From NCBI RefSeq assembly GCF_001039355.2, contig NW_019775070.1:421585-485584 (forward strand): 64,000 bases of DNA, written 5' to 3'. The notes below the pieces were generated by a model. The model made no database searches and was not told where the DNA came from. It saw only the letters and a program-made list of their open reading frames with translations. This document shows positions 46,084 through 58,086 of this stretch, piece by piece (the stretch's first letter is position 1; the number at the start of each line of letters is the position of its first letter). This DNA is from Lingula anatina (Eukaryota; Brachiopoda; Lingulata; Lingulida; Lingulidae). The translations under genes and the position numbers were made by a program.

Positions 46084-47143
46084 GGATACAGGGGATTAGG
46101 GGATTAAAGATGAAGAACGAAATTATTTATTAGTGACTCTTAGGTGAACAGCAATCACTCATTAGCCTATTTTAAGATCGAGATATTTATTTATTTATTT
46201 GTATAGATTTTTCAACACGCTTTTATACAAGTGTCTATATCACATTTGGAGAGTTTTTCATTTCGAATTCCATAACGCAAAGTTTGAAATATGTGGATCA
46301 TATCAGACACCTTCACATAGTCCCAAGACTGTCATCAAACAATTGAAATTAGTTCCTTTCTTTCAAGTTTTGGATAAATAATACATTACATTGGATGGTT
46401 TGTGATAAATTTATGTAATTATGTTGGTTTTTTTGGTTTTAGTTGAAATTTACAATGATTGTGAACCTACAGATATAACATACATAACATTTCACAGGAT
46501 CTAAGCACTGGTTCAAGATACTCAGTTTTTGAAGATGTTTAAGACAGAAAATCCATTCTGTAGCCCACAGGCAATGGGGAATAACTACCAATATGTGTAT
46601 CTTTATGAATTTTGATAAATTTATATTGGTTGCTTAGTCTGTCAGACTGATACTGTGCAGAAAAAGACAGGTGCAAGGAAGAGACTGTGATATTAAGGAT
46701 AAATCATGTGTTAAAATAATGTATTAAGCAGATCTGTTGGATAATATTTATGAACTCTTTATCAGCTAACGCTTAGAATTGTCCTCTGGATTTTATGAGA
46801 TCTGAAAAGGGTCAGAAAATGAATTTGCGTGGTAATCCTTTAACGTTGATGGGGGAATCAAATGCATTAATGACAGTACACTGAACTAGATTAGTCTAGT
46901 AAACTGACATATAACTTATTCAGGCAGAATCTTACTTGCAATAATAATCTTCTTGGTGGGTTGAAAAAATCAAATATTTTATCCACCTACGGGCTCGTGT
47001 ACATCACCTGATTTTTACTCAGTGAAGCTTTACAGGTACAATAGAGATTTTTTTCTCAAAAAATGTGAGTTACTCTGAAGCGGAAGTTTATGTGATATCT
47101 CTTTTCTGACAGACAGAGTATGATTTAGGTTGATGCATTGATT
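46084..47143 (+). other. SLC41A 3' UTR or downstream flank (copy A)
   Basis: A+T-rich, without coding frames. Near 46376 the sequence is GATAAATAA, where copy B has AATAAA (54713-54718); transcript ends could therefore differ between copies. The UTR end is not defined by sequence alone. Confidence 0.45.
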
Positions 47144-47621
47144 AAATGATAGCAGTTAAAGGGGATTTGTTGGAGGTAAAACCACAGTGGCATTTCTCAC
47201 CTTACACAATATAAGATATTAAAGCCAAAATGATGGGTTACCTAATACAGTTTTAATTGTGTCATAGGGAAGCCATCAATTTGACTGACTCTTAGACCCC
47301 ATTTCCAGAGATTAGATCCATCTACTTTAGATCGACCTAACTCCCTGGGGGTTCACGCTAAATAGCTGTCAGCCGAACGGTCTAATGATAGCAGTTAAAG
47401 GGGATTTGTTGGAGGTAAAACCACAGTGGCATTTCTCACCTTACACAATATAAGATATTAAAGCCAAAATGATGGGTTACCTAATACAGTTTTAATTGTG
47501 TCATAGGGAAGCCATCAATTTGACTGACTCTTAGACCCCATTTCCAGAGATTAGATCCATCTACTTTAGATCGACCTAACTCCCTGGGGGTTCACGCTAA
47601 ATAGCTGTCAGCCGAATGGAC
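47144..47621. repeat. 239-bp tandem duplication (copy A only)
   Basis: 47144-47382 repeats almost exactly as 47383-47621 (AATGATAGCAGTTAAAGGGG recurs 239 bp later). Copy B has the sequence once (about 55480-55715). It is a recent local duplication that also doubled the left end of the MITE at 47534. Confidence 0.93.
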
Positions 47622-47748
47622 ACGAAAGTTGATTACCCCCTTACAACTTGTAGTAGGCGGGATGGACATTTAAGCCGAATTATCTGACAGTAATCTAGTG
47701 AGACTCCCCACGGAGGTAGATCGATCTAAAAGCTCTGGGAATACAGCC
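47534..47748. mobile_element. Short MITE flanked by TTA (copy A)
   Basis: 215 bp. Left end GACCCCATTTCCAGAGATTA and the reverse-complemented right end GGCTGTATTCCCAGAGCTTT are similar, with TTA on both sides (47531-47533 and 47749-47751). The copy B equivalent is 55631-55845. An extra left end lies at 47295 because of the 239-bp duplication. Confidence 0.6.
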
Positions 47749-47849
47749 TTACTTACAGCAGTAGAAGACAATCTCATAAATGATGCAATCAGAGCTGGAC
47801 ATTAGATTTTGTCATGTGCATTTGGTTTCAGTTTATTTAGAGGAAGGAA

Positions 47850-47850
<1 letters not shown>

Positions 47851-47895
<45 letters not shown>

Positions 47896-48062
47896 GGGGT
47901 GGACAGAAGCTGTCTTCTGAGTCTTCCTAAAGACAGTCAGAAATTTTCAAGTTTATATTGACAGACATCTGATTTTTTTTCTGTCAGAAGAAGGTAAAAA
48001 TGGAGGATGGAACAACAAAGATTATTTGGAAGACTGTTAGAAAATATATCTGGACCTGCCCT

Positions 48063-48117
<55 letters not shown>

Positions 48118-48138
48118 GAGAGAGAGAGAGAGAGAGAG
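47851..48138. repeat. TG and TG/AG microsatellites (copy A)
   Basis: (TG)n at 47851-47893 and a compound (TG)n(AG)n at 48064-48138. Copy B has shorter versions at 55949-55979 and 56149-56212. Open frames across them are repeat artefacts. Confidence 0.95.
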
Positions 48139-48569
48139 GAACCCCACCCTCAATCTTGAGATACAGGATCCACCAGTTTATTTTTGATGGTGCAGTGGTT
48201 GGAATTTTGACAATATTATAATACATATTCACATCATGGCTGGTGGCTAACATGGTAACAAAACAGTCATACTGAATTTGTTACATTTGGAAGGTTTTCA
48301 TTGGGATTGAAAGTCACATAAATGCCATATTTTCATATTGTGCAGTGACTGAAGCATGCGAGTTTGGGGACCAAATACTATTTTCTTATTCTAAAATAAA
48401 TCTAATTGACTACATGCACCAAAAGGTGATAGACTTACATAGCTGAAATACGTATTGTAAAAGTTTTTGTTCTGTATAGTTTTATTTATTTATTAGTTAT
48501 TTTTTCTTATAACAGTGATCTTTTTAGGTTCCTTTTTTCTGCCTACTGCACCTTTGACACACTGATTAA

Positions 48570-48963
48570 AGCGACACTCCGCGAGATATTGGCACTAATT
48601 TTGCTGGCGTAAAGGTCAAATTTCTCTTATTCACGAATATTTGATCGAACTGTACCAGCGCTTTGATTCCATTTTTGATTTAATTTTTTAGTTTTAAATG
48701 GCTAGCCATAGAACAACATAGCCTTCCTGACCTTTACCTTCATGGCCTCGTTTCACACAAGAAAATGGCGCGGCATTTTGTACATGTATCACGGCCCTAT
48801 GCCATGTAGAATAAAGCCGTTGCAAGCTGCCATGGAGGCTGGAGGTATATTTCAGATAAACTTTTATTTGAGACTTTGTCGTCTTTGAGGTCTGAATTGG
48901 GAAATATGTAAACTTTGCAATTATAAATATGACTGGGAATTTTCCAACACGTGGAGAGTCGCT
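48570..48963. mobile_element. 394-bp MITE with TTAA target duplication (copy A)
   Basis: Ends AGCGACACTCC and GGAGAGTCGCT are inverted, and TTAA flanks both sides (48566-48569 and 48964-48967), as for piggyBac- or Kolobok-type elements. No coding capacity. Copy B equivalent at 56643-57037. Confidence 0.7.
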
Positions 48964-49277
48964 TTAATTCTGAGAATGAAAAGGTTACACATGGCAGGAA
49001 TTGTGGGCCTAATTAAGTTTCCACTTTCATGATTAGAATTAATCTTTTAAGTTAAAATGGTTTAGAATGTAGCCTTATTATATATCGTGTTGCGAATAAA
49101 TGTATTTATAGGCCACACTTCAACGGGCAGTTAACATTGGCAACATATTTTGGTTACTTAGATTAGATAATAAAAATAGTAGAATTAAGTACAGTTATTT
49201 TATTCTGACATAAAGAAGTAGAACCTCAAGCTTTTTCCCCCTGCGGTTGTCAGGGATCGTATTGTAATGAAACAAAT

Positions 49278-49278
49278 N
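49278..49278. other. Single N at the junction of the two duplicate copies
   Basis: One ambiguous base sits exactly where copy A ends and copy B begins. The sequence just before it (ATTGTAATGAAACAAAT) loosely resembles what follows copy B (ATTATGAAAGGG), as if a low-quality contig end had been butted to the next contig. Confidence 0.9.
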
Positions 49279-50062
49279 AGTATGTGGAGAATTATCATTT
49301 AAGCAAGCTTGAAGTAAGGTTGATCTGAGTCTCATCTTTATCCATTTGTTTTTGATCTTTTGAAATAAGGAATGTGTTTTTTAAATGAAAAACTCTCATG
49401 TCTGTGGGGTCATTGTCAGATTGGTAGAAAGCTGTAATTTCTATTATAAAGCAGTCTGTATATAAATACAAAGGGTTTCATTTTTAATCAAATATAAAAA
49501 TGTTTAATATAATTATGTACCTCTATAATATTGAATGGAAGGACCTGGCTTGCATTATGGGAAATTTACCAACTTTTTTGTAGAAAAATAAAGCAAAGTT
49601 CTATTGGCTATTTATTAATATCAAAGATTTAATTTGTTCAGTCTTCTTTATAGTTCATATCAAAATCAATTTAAAGAAGACATGCATTAATTGATTTGGA
49701 AAATTCGCTGGGAAGGGCTGATGTCTATCCATATTTGGTAATTTTGTGCAAGGAAATGTACTCCTGTAGTCTGTCCTCTTCATGCACCAGTTTCTATGAG
49801 TTTAGATTTAAATTAGGTTTTAAACAGCTGTGAAGAAGCTTTGTTTGCTCTTGTGACAAGAGCATAATCAAGCTGAATCCCTTTAGGTTGTTGGGTGTTG
49901 GTGGACCTGTGATTGACTCTCACTTGGGGAAGTAATTGGCAGAGTGACCCAATAGTATTTTTGTTCCAAAGTACAGTAAGTGATTACTATCACTAAAACA
50001 TCAGTAAAAGCAATTCCATGGAACCATAAACAATCTCATTAACAACACATTTCTGTCTTCAG

Positions 50063-50197
50063 GTGTTGGTGGAAATCTAGTAGCTGTCCAAGCCAGTCGT
50101 CTTTCTACAGCTCTTCATAAAGTCAGCGTGCCAGGACGTTTGCCAGAGGGGGCACCCAGGGGGTGTGCAAACCCCTTCTCCGTTTTCTTTGGAAAAG
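50063..50197 (+). CDS. SLC41A: Duplicate SLC41A exon 8 (copy B)
   Basis: Same splice sites and length as 42920-43054. Three substitutions, one changing the loop Ser to Ala (PEGAPRG). Intact and potentially usable as an alternative exon if the duplication is real. Confidence 0.85.
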
Positions 50198-52274
50198 GTA
50201 TGCGTGGATCCTTTGTGTTAATTCCAATAACCATTTTTGGGCTTTTATTGCCCTTTTTAGTTTACCAACACAAATCCTGTTTTTGCATGTTTTTGAAATG
50301 GAACATTTTTTTCTACTGGATGAAACCAGGTTTACTTTATGGATTATCCAGAGATTATCAAACATTACATCCCATTGTGATAACAGATAGAAACCTGATT
50401 AAAATTAGTGCCCAAAATGTATTAGCTATCAATAGGAAGATGTTTGTCCCTGCTTAAGACCATAATAGGGAGCATTCACATAAACCCATTACACTACCTT
50501 GATTTATCCAACTTTGCAGGGATTCTAGTCGAATAATCAGCTTAATTGTCTGACGCGCCTCCTCCACCAGTAATTTGGTAATTAACTGCCATGTACACTC
50601 AGCTCTTGGAAGCTCTTTCACTCTAAGAGGAATGTTAGACAAGCTGACTTCACTGATCGTACTTTAGCGAAGAACACCAGCAGAGTTGGATCGATCCAGC
50701 TAGTATGATGGGTTTATTTGAATGCGGTCATAAACTCCTGGCTAATCAAAACTATGAGCCATTGTTTTTCATGTAGCCCCAGTAGTTTGGAGACGTAGAT
50801 AATGTTACTGTTCAGTATCTTCATGTTTCAATATCCTGCAGTGCTACTTATCTGTCGCAATTCAGACTTCTAAGAGAGATAAAATCCCCCTTCTTTTTTT
50901 TAGGAAGAAAAAACCTGATGTAATTTTTTTTCTTCTGAAGTGTCAGGAAAACATCAGTCTAAATGAATCATGCTTTGTTTAGATCTAAGTGACTTTATTA
51001 GAAATTGTACAGAACATTGAACCCCAGTGCAGGGACTGATCGAACTATGATTCGCAAGAAGGAGAAAATTGCTTCTTTTCTGTAAGAAAATTAGCTTCAG
51101 CATTGAAAAAAAGTCTCACAAAGAATACCCTTAAGCTTTTATGAGTGAATAAACTCTACTCTCATGGAGTTTCAGAGATTACTGGCAGCTAATCTCAGTT
51201 ATCAGTATTCCTCTCTTGTTTCCATTAACGCAGCATATGTGGGTGGACCAATAGTAAAGGTGAACATACAGTAAATGTGAACCAGAGGGTCGATGCCCTC
51301 GCCCAGCATTGTAGTTGATGGTGCTAAATAACAAAGTTCTTTTATTATTCCACGCAGTCAGAGGTTTAAGGGGTAATTATGACAATAATATGTGATATTA
51401 ACATTCAAGGGGTCTCTGGCAGACTTAATGGATGTAGGCTGCAAGGTATTTCTGGCCTGTAACCAATTATTTCAAAATTGGATTTTTCTCTACAAAACCC
51501 TGTGGCTTACAGGCCCGAATTTTGCAGATATTTTAACTTTTTTGCCAGAAAACAAGAAAGAAAAGATCCTCAATTTTTCAATTTTGAATGTTTCTTTATT
51601 TGTTAGATGTATATAGCGTGGTTATGGCTGTTTTCATGGTGTCATATGGTCGGGAATACTGGTGTCACCATTTGGTATTCATAGTACATGCAATCAATTA
51701 GATTTGGAATACATCACATTTTCAGTATGTTTTATGATTAAAAATGTGTTTCAGGTTTTCAAAATCTGTACTTCATGGCATCATAATCAGTCTTTGTAAG
51801 ACACAGTGTTACTGGTATGTTTTATGGTGTCAGAATATGTTATTCATGGAACAGCTATACTGCTAAGAGATACCACAATCTCAAGATGTGAGAAGGCCTC
51901 AAATCTGATGGGCTCACTGTCTACACTGTCTACACAAGTACATATGTTTTCCTGTTATGGCTAATTCTGTGGGTCTGTGTTATGCACTGCTATGTCTCTG
52001 CCATATGTCAAACTGGGAGACAGAAAATTTTAATGGAAATCGCTGTGGCAAAAGAGGGATTGCTGGGATTGTGTACTTTCAAATAAAATTGAAGTGGTGG
52101 GAAATGAGTTTTTTTTTCAGATTCTGAAATAAAAGCAGTGCTAATCACAGTTAGTGCAGGATATGTGGCAACAGGTTTTAAGGCCAAAAAAGAAATTTAG
52201 AAACAAAAATGCAGCCACTCCTGGAATATTCCTATTTTAACTCCAACCAATGATTTCAGAGCTATTTATTTCAG

Positions 52275-52423
52275 GTATGAGTCCAAAGACAGTCCGGGTC
52301 CTGATATTAATGGTGATTCCAGGACACCTGATCTTCATATACACCATAGCTTTCATGAGTGCTGGCCACACATCCATTACCTGGAGATTTGCTCTGGTCT
52401 ATCTCAGTGCTGCAATCATACAG
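52275..52423 (+). CDS. SLC41A: Duplicate SLC41A exon 9 (copy B)
   Basis: 149 nt, acceptor TTATTTCAG and donor CAG/GTGAGA. Encodes the same amino acids as 45009-45157; the three differences are synonymous. Confidence 0.85.
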
Positions 52424-52807
52424 GTGAGATATTGACCTAGGTAAATTGTGTAATTGTGTTAGGTGTGCAGGAAAGCCAGTCTCATGGAATGTGTCAGGTG
52501 TTTTATAGTGTGTTAGGTATTGACTTAACTTAATTGTATCTGCTGTGCTGCAATAATGCAGGTGAGGTAGACTTTATGTGAAATGTATCAGGTATTCTGC
52601 AGTGTTAGATATTGACTATGCAGGTAAATTTTGTAAGGTGACTTCACAGATTGTGTTAGGTGTGACTACATTGTGTTGGGAGTGTGTGACAGAAGGACTT
52701 TACAGATTGTGTTAGGTGTGACTGCATTGTGTTGGGAATGTGTGACAGAAGGACTTTTCAGATTGTGTTAGGTGTGACTGCATTGTGTTGGGAGTGTGTG
52801 ACAGAAG

Positions 52808-53867
52808 GGTCAGCACTAGATCATATACGGCAGCGGGACGGAAGTGAGTAATCCAACATGGCGGCCCCCAGCGCCGCCGCAATCGGCAATCCTCGGCTCA
52901 TTCCGCAAGCTCCATACTAACCTTACTTATTGTCGAGTGCGGAGACATCCGAGTAATTCCGAGTGGCGCCGCCGAGACATTTATGGGATGTAGTTTTACA
53001 GCAAAATATCTAGGAAAATATACATGTATGCTATATCCCTAGGGATTCTTTATTGATACACCTTCACAAATAAGGTACAATCAAAGACAGTACATCTAAC
53101 TATAGCAGAGTAGGCCTACAAACAAGTAAATGAATAAATATACATGATTTTGATGCGATATAGATGAATAGGCCTACGTGTTTAAAAATGGGCCGAAGTA
53201 CAATCATACAGGTAAAACAGACAACTCCAGCTACAGATACGTAAATTTGCAGGACGTGGAAACGCATTTAGACCCAATTAGATAAATGTATAATAATACT
53301 AATAAATGAGTTTATAAAGTGACATATATAAAATGTGTAATGATAATCTACAGGCGATGAATTTAAATACAAACACTGAAAAGAGTACAATGTACTGTAT
53401 AAGAGACGGTTTGTTCCCTTTGTTGGAAGCATCTATTTACAAAACGCATAACCATTCTAAGAATATTTAAGTCTTGAGCACCCATAAGAAAATTATACAG
53501 TTCATTAAAGCTGAAGTCGCCTAGGGGTAGGAACTCTGACAGCTGCCCTCTGAAGGGATCACGTATTGAATCATATGCTTTGCACTCTAGCAGGAGGCGG
53601 AACTCATCTACTTTATTCAAATCAGCAAAGTTTACAAAATCCTAGGTATAATATGATTAAAAAATAAAAAGATAAATTAAAAAGTAAATAAAAATTATAT
53701 GCTATATTCCTAGCTATTATACGATTAAAAAAAAAAAACAAACAATTGAACTGTGTTTTGATCGGCACTACAACATTCGACTATCAGCCTTAGCATCTCG
53801 TCGCTAGGGACCGCCATGTTGGATTACTCACTTCCGTCCCGCTGCCGTATATGATCTAGTGCTGACC
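52808..53867. mobile_element. 1060-bp DNA transposon with 57-bp perfect TIRs and 10-bp target duplication
   Basis: The first 57 bases (GGTCAGCACTAGATCATATA onward, 52808-52864) are the exact reverse complement of 53811-53867. GTGACAGAAG is duplicated on both sides (52798-52807 and 53868-53877). The empty site exists in copy A, confirming the boundaries. A 10-bp duplication with long TIRs is most like Mutator/MULE elements (9-11 bp); hAT or P elements (8 bp) fit less well. No transposase is visible, so it is non-autonomous. It contains a LINE-derived reading frame. Confidence 0.88.
53363..53645 (-). pseudogene. C-terminal fragment of a non-LTR retrotransposon ORF inside the transposon
   Basis: The minus frame reads DFVNFADLNKVDEFRLLLEC then KAYDSIRDPF and FNELYNFLMGAQDLNILRMV. 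The pattern (a hydrophobic LLxC, Y..IR, then an LMG...I..V..F helix) is typical of the extreme C-terminus of LINE reverse-transcriptase proteins. The upstream polymerase is absent. Either the LINE fragment was captured by the TIR element or it inserted into it. Not functional. Confidence 0.6.
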
Positions 53868-54229
53868 GTGACAGAAGGACTTTACAGATTGTGTTAGGTG
53901 TGACTGCATTGTGTTGGGAGTGTGTGACAGAAGGACTTTACAGATTGTGTAAGGTGTGACTGCATTGTGTTGGGAGTGCATGTGATATGGACTTCATAGA
54001 TTGTGTTAAGTGTGACTACATTGTGTTGGGAGTGTGTGACAAAAGGACTTTTCACATTGTGTTAGGTGTGACTGCATTGTGTTGGGAGTGTGTGACAAAA
54101 GGACTTTACAGATTGTGTTAGGTGCGACTGCATTGTGCTAGATGAGATGGAATTGCATTTAAAATCAACAACACTGATACTATATACTATACTTTATAAT
54201 GATAATCACTCATTTTCTGTTTTCCCCAG

Positions 54230-54415
54230 GTTGCCATTTTGTTGTACATAGCCATATGGATGGTCCATTACATGTGGAAGAACGGGGACGATCCTGATAA
54301 CTTTGCCATACCGTACCTCACAGCACTGGGAGACTTGCTGGGCACAGGACTCCTGGCTGTGGCTTTCCTCATACTGTACAGTGTGGGAGACAAGGATGCC
54401 GATGTGGGAGATTAA
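54230..54415 (+). CDS. SLC41A: Duplicate SLC41A terminal exon 10 (copy B)
   Basis: Identical in protein to 45898-46083, with one synonymous change (AAT to AAC), the same acceptor and the same TAA. AATAAA at 54713-54718 is a possible polyadenylation signal that copy A lacks. Confidence 0.85.
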   Translation, partial: VAILLYIAIWMVHYMWKNGDDPDNFAIPYLTALGDLLGTGLLAVAFLILYSVGDKDADVGD

Positions 54416-55630
54416 GGATACAGGGGATTAGGGGATTAGGGGATTAAAGATGAAGAACGAAATTATTTATTAGTGACTCTTAGGGGAACAGCAATCACTC
54501 ATTAGCCTATTTTAAGATCGAGATATTTATTTATTTATTTGTATAGATTTTACAACACGCTTTTATACAAGTGTCTATATCACATTTGGAGAGTTTTTCA
54601 TTTCGAATTCCATAACGCAAAGTTTGAAATATGTGGATCATATCAGACACCTTCACATAGTCCCAAGACTGTCATCAAACAATTGAAATTAGTTCCTTTC
54701 TTTCAAGTTTTAAATAAATAATACATTACATTGGATGGTTTGTGATACATTTATGTAATTATGTTCTTTTTTTTGGTTTTAGTTGAAATTTACAATGATT
54801 GTGAACCTACAGATATTACATACGTAACATTTCACAGGATCTAAGCACTGGTTCAAGATACTCAGTTTTTGAAGATGTTTAAGACAGAAAATCCATTCTG
54901 TAGCCCACAGGCAATGGGGAATAACTACCAATATGTGTATCTTTATGAATTTTGATAAATTTATATTGGTTGCTTAGTCTGTCAGACTGATACTGTGCAG
55001 AAAAAGACAGGTGCAAGGAAGAGACTGTGATATTAAGGATAAATCATGTGTTAAAATAATGTATTAAGCAGATCTGTTGGATAATATTTATGAACTCTTT
55101 ATCAGCTGACGCTTAGAATTGTCCTCTGGATTTTATGAGATCTGAAAAGGGTCAGAAAATGAATTTGCATGGTACTCCTTTAACGTTGATGGGGGAATCA
55201 AATGCATTAATAACGGTACACTGAACTAGATTAGTCTAGTAAACTGACATATAACTTATTCGGGCAGAATCTTACTTGCAATAATAATCTTCTTGGTGGG
55301 TTGAAAAAATCAAATATTTTGTCCACCTACGGGCTCGTGTACATCACCTGATTTTTACTCAGTGAAGCCTTACAGGTACAATAGAGATTTTTTTCTCAAA
55401 AAATGTGAGTTACTCTGAAGCGGAAGTTTATGTGATATCTCTTTTCTGACAGAGTATGATTTAGGTTGATGCATTGATTAAATGATAGCAGTTAAAGGGG
55501 ATTTGTTGGAGGTAAAACCACAGTGGCATTTCTCACCTTACACAATATAAGATATTAAAGCCAAAATGATGGGTTACCTAATACAGTTTTAATTGTGTCA
55601 TAGGGAAGCCATCAATTTGACTGACTCTTA

Positions 55631-55845
55631 GATCCCATTTCCAGAGATTAGATCGATCTACTTTAGATCGACCTAACTCCCTGGGGGTTCACGCTAAATA
55701 GCTGTCAGCCGAACGGACACGAAAGTTGATTACCCCCTTACAGCTTGTAGTAGGTGGGATGGACATTTAAGCCGAATTATCTGACAGTAATCTAGTGAGA
55801 CTCCCCACGGAGATAGATTGATCTAAAAGCTCTGGGAATACAGCC
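55631..55845. mobile_element. Short MITE flanked by TTA (copy B)
   Basis: Copy B counterpart of 47534-47748, with TTA at 55628-55630 and 55846-55848. Confidence 0.6.
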
Positions 55846-55946
55846 TTACTTACAGCAGTAGAAGACAATCTCATAAATGATGCAATCAGAGCTGGACATT
55901 AGATATTGTCATGTGCATTTGGTTTCAGTTTATTTAGAGCAAGGAA

Positions 55947-55948
<2 letters not shown>

Positions 55949-55980
<32 letters not shown>

Positions 55981-56160
55981 GGGGTGGACAGAAGCTGTCT
56001 TCTGAGTCTTCCTAAAGACAGTCAGAAATTTTCAAGTTTATATTGACAGACATCTGATTTTTTTTTCTGTCAGAAGAAGGTAAAAATGGAGGATGGAACA
56101 ACAAAGATGATTTGGAAGACTGTTAGAAAATATATCTGGACCTGCCCTTGTGTGTGTGTG

Positions 56161-56211
<51 letters not shown>

Positions 56212-56212
56212 G
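55949..56212. repeat. TG and TG/AG microsatellites (copy B)
   Basis: (TG)n at 55949-55979 and a (TG)n(AG)n compound at 56149-56212 interrupted by ACA. Lengths differ from copy A. Confidence 0.95.
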
Positions 56213-56642
56213 AACCCCACCCTCAATCTTGAGATACAGGATCCACCAGTTTATTTTTGATGGTGCAGTGGTTGGAATTTTGACAATATTATAATACATA
56301 TTCACATCATGGCTGGTGGCTAACATGGTAACAATACAGTCATACTGAATTTGTTACATTTGGAAGGTTTTCATTGGGATTGAAAGTCACATAAATGCCA
56401 TATTTTCATATTGTGCAGTGACTGAAGCATGCGAGTTTGGGGACCAAATACTATTTTCTTATTCTAAAATAAATCTAATTGACTACATGCACCAAAAGGT
56501 GATAGACTTACATAGCTGAAATACGTATTGTAAAAGTTTTTGTTCTGTATAGTTTTATTTATTTATTAGTTATTTTTTGTTATAACAGTGATCTTTTTAG
56601 GTTCCTTTTTTCTGCCTACTGCACCTTTGACACACTGATTAA

Positions 56643-57037
56643 AGCGACACTCCGCGAGATATTCGCACTAATTTTGCTGGCGTAAAGGTCAAATTTCTCC
56701 TATTCACGAATATTTGATCGACCTGTACCAGCGCTTTGATTCCATTTTTGATTTAATTTTTTTAGTTTTAAATGGCTAGCCATAGAACAACATAGCCTTC
56801 CTGACCTTTACCTTCATGGCCTCGTTTCACACAAGAAAATGGCGCGGCATTTTGTACATGTATCACGGCCCTATGCCATGTAGAATAAAGCCGTTGCAAG
56901 CTGACATGGAGGCTGGAGGTATATTTCAGATAAACTTTTATTTGAGACTTTGTCGTCTTTGAGGTCTGAATTGGGAAATATGTAAACTTTGCAATTATAA
57001 ATATGACTGGGAATTTTCCAACACGTGGAGAGTCGCT
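56643..57037. mobile_element. MITE with TTAA target duplication (copy B)
   Basis: Copy B counterpart of 48570-48963, with TTAA at 56639-56642 and 57038-57041. Confidence 0.7.
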
Positions 57038-57900
57038 TTAATTCTGAGAATGAAAAGGTTGCACATAGCTGGAATTGTGGGCCTAATTAAGTTTCCACTT
57101 TCATGATTAGAATTAATCTTTTAAGTTAAAATGGTTTAGAATGTAGCCTTATTATATATCGTGTTGCGAATAAATGTATTTATAGGCCACACTTCAACGG
57201 GCAGTTAACATTGGCAACATATTTTGGTTACTTAGATTAGATAATAAAAATAGTAGAATTAAGTACAGTTATTTTATTCTAACATAAAGAAGTAGAACCT
57301 CAAGCTTTTTCCCCCTGCGGTTGTCAGGGATCGTATTATGAAAGGGTTCAACGAATAACTGTGGGTCGACTTACCTGTATTTCAAAACCGTTCTTAACGT
57401 TTCTGAAGTTTTGTCATTTTCACACACAAGACATTTAAATTAATATGTGGACCGAGTAACTCAACTTAATTGTTCAGCGAGGCCAGTTTTATAATTGCAG
57501 GGTCTATTAGGACTGATTTATGACGAAACATTTGCCACGGCAAGCTTGTGCCAAAAAGTACGATGGTTTTGGAAACGAGAACCTCTTGGCTTCTCTGAGA
57601 TGCATATATTTTTTTTACCAAATTATATTTGCATGTATAACGGATGGTATATTTTCACTGCCATCTTAATTAACAGAACAAGATTAATCAGTTACAAGAT
57701 GCACTTTCTTGATTTTAATTAAATCATTTAAAATTGACGAAAAAAATAATTACAGTAAAGGAAAACGTGATAAGAAAGAAAATTCACATGAACGGTTTGA
57801 ACCAAGCAGGGGAAACCCACACAGTCTTGTCGAAATTAAAGGAAGTATGTGGTGGTGAATTCGTGGGTGTTATTTATTCTCCACTAATGTAGTTTCTTTA

Positions 57901-58086
57901 TTATTTTCTACTTGCCTTTTTTTTCTCTGTGGGATTTTGTGGGGTTTTTCCCCATTTGTCCACCCTGAGCTTCAGAGCTAACTTGACACTAACCTCTTCA
58001 CTGTAGCCTATCTTCATCGTGTCAAGTAACCTCTGACCAGATTCGATTACCTCCGCCGCCCGCCAATCAAATTTAAAAGCCCGCAC
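57901..58086 (-). CDS. Candidate small ORF in the left arm of a fold-back locus
   Basis: A 61-codon minus-strand frame containing MKIGYSEEVSVKLALKLRV followed by a basic tail (TEKKKASRK). The core peptide is repeated in the opposite-facing arm at 58574-58645. No family is recognised. Coding status is uncertain; the shared peptide comes from the DNA inverted repeat and is not by itself evidence of selection. Confidence 0.25.
   Translation of the reverse strand: MRAFKFDWRAAEVIESGQRLLDTMKIGYSEEVSVKLALKLRVDKWGKTPQNPTEKKKASRK

Larger units (their letters stand above)
42138..49263 (+). repeat. Copy A of a roughly 7-kb segmental duplication
   Basis: Starts within intron 7 (GTATGTGGAGAATTATCA) and ends in the 3' flank (GTTGTCAGGGATCGTATT). 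It is repeated at 49280-57337. It holds SLC41A exons 8-10 and 3.2 kb of downstream sequence. Copy A alone has a 239-bp internal tandem duplication; copy B alone has the 1060-bp transposon. Confidence 0.95.
52649..54155. repeat. 56-bp minisatellite (copy B), split by a transposon
   Basis: Same 56-bp unit as copy A (GATTGTGT at 52649, 52705 and 52761). The array is interrupted at 52808-53867 and then continues from 53868 to the GTGCTAGATGAGATGG flank. Confidence 0.93.
49280..57337 (+). repeat. Copy B of the segmental duplication
   Basis: Repeats 42138-49263 at about 97-99% identity with small indels. It is longer because of the transposon at 52808-53867 and about 130 bases of extra sequence near 51740-51930, partly offset by having the 239-bp segment only once. 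Seven differences were counted in about 470 exon bases, six of them synonymous. Confidence 0.95.
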
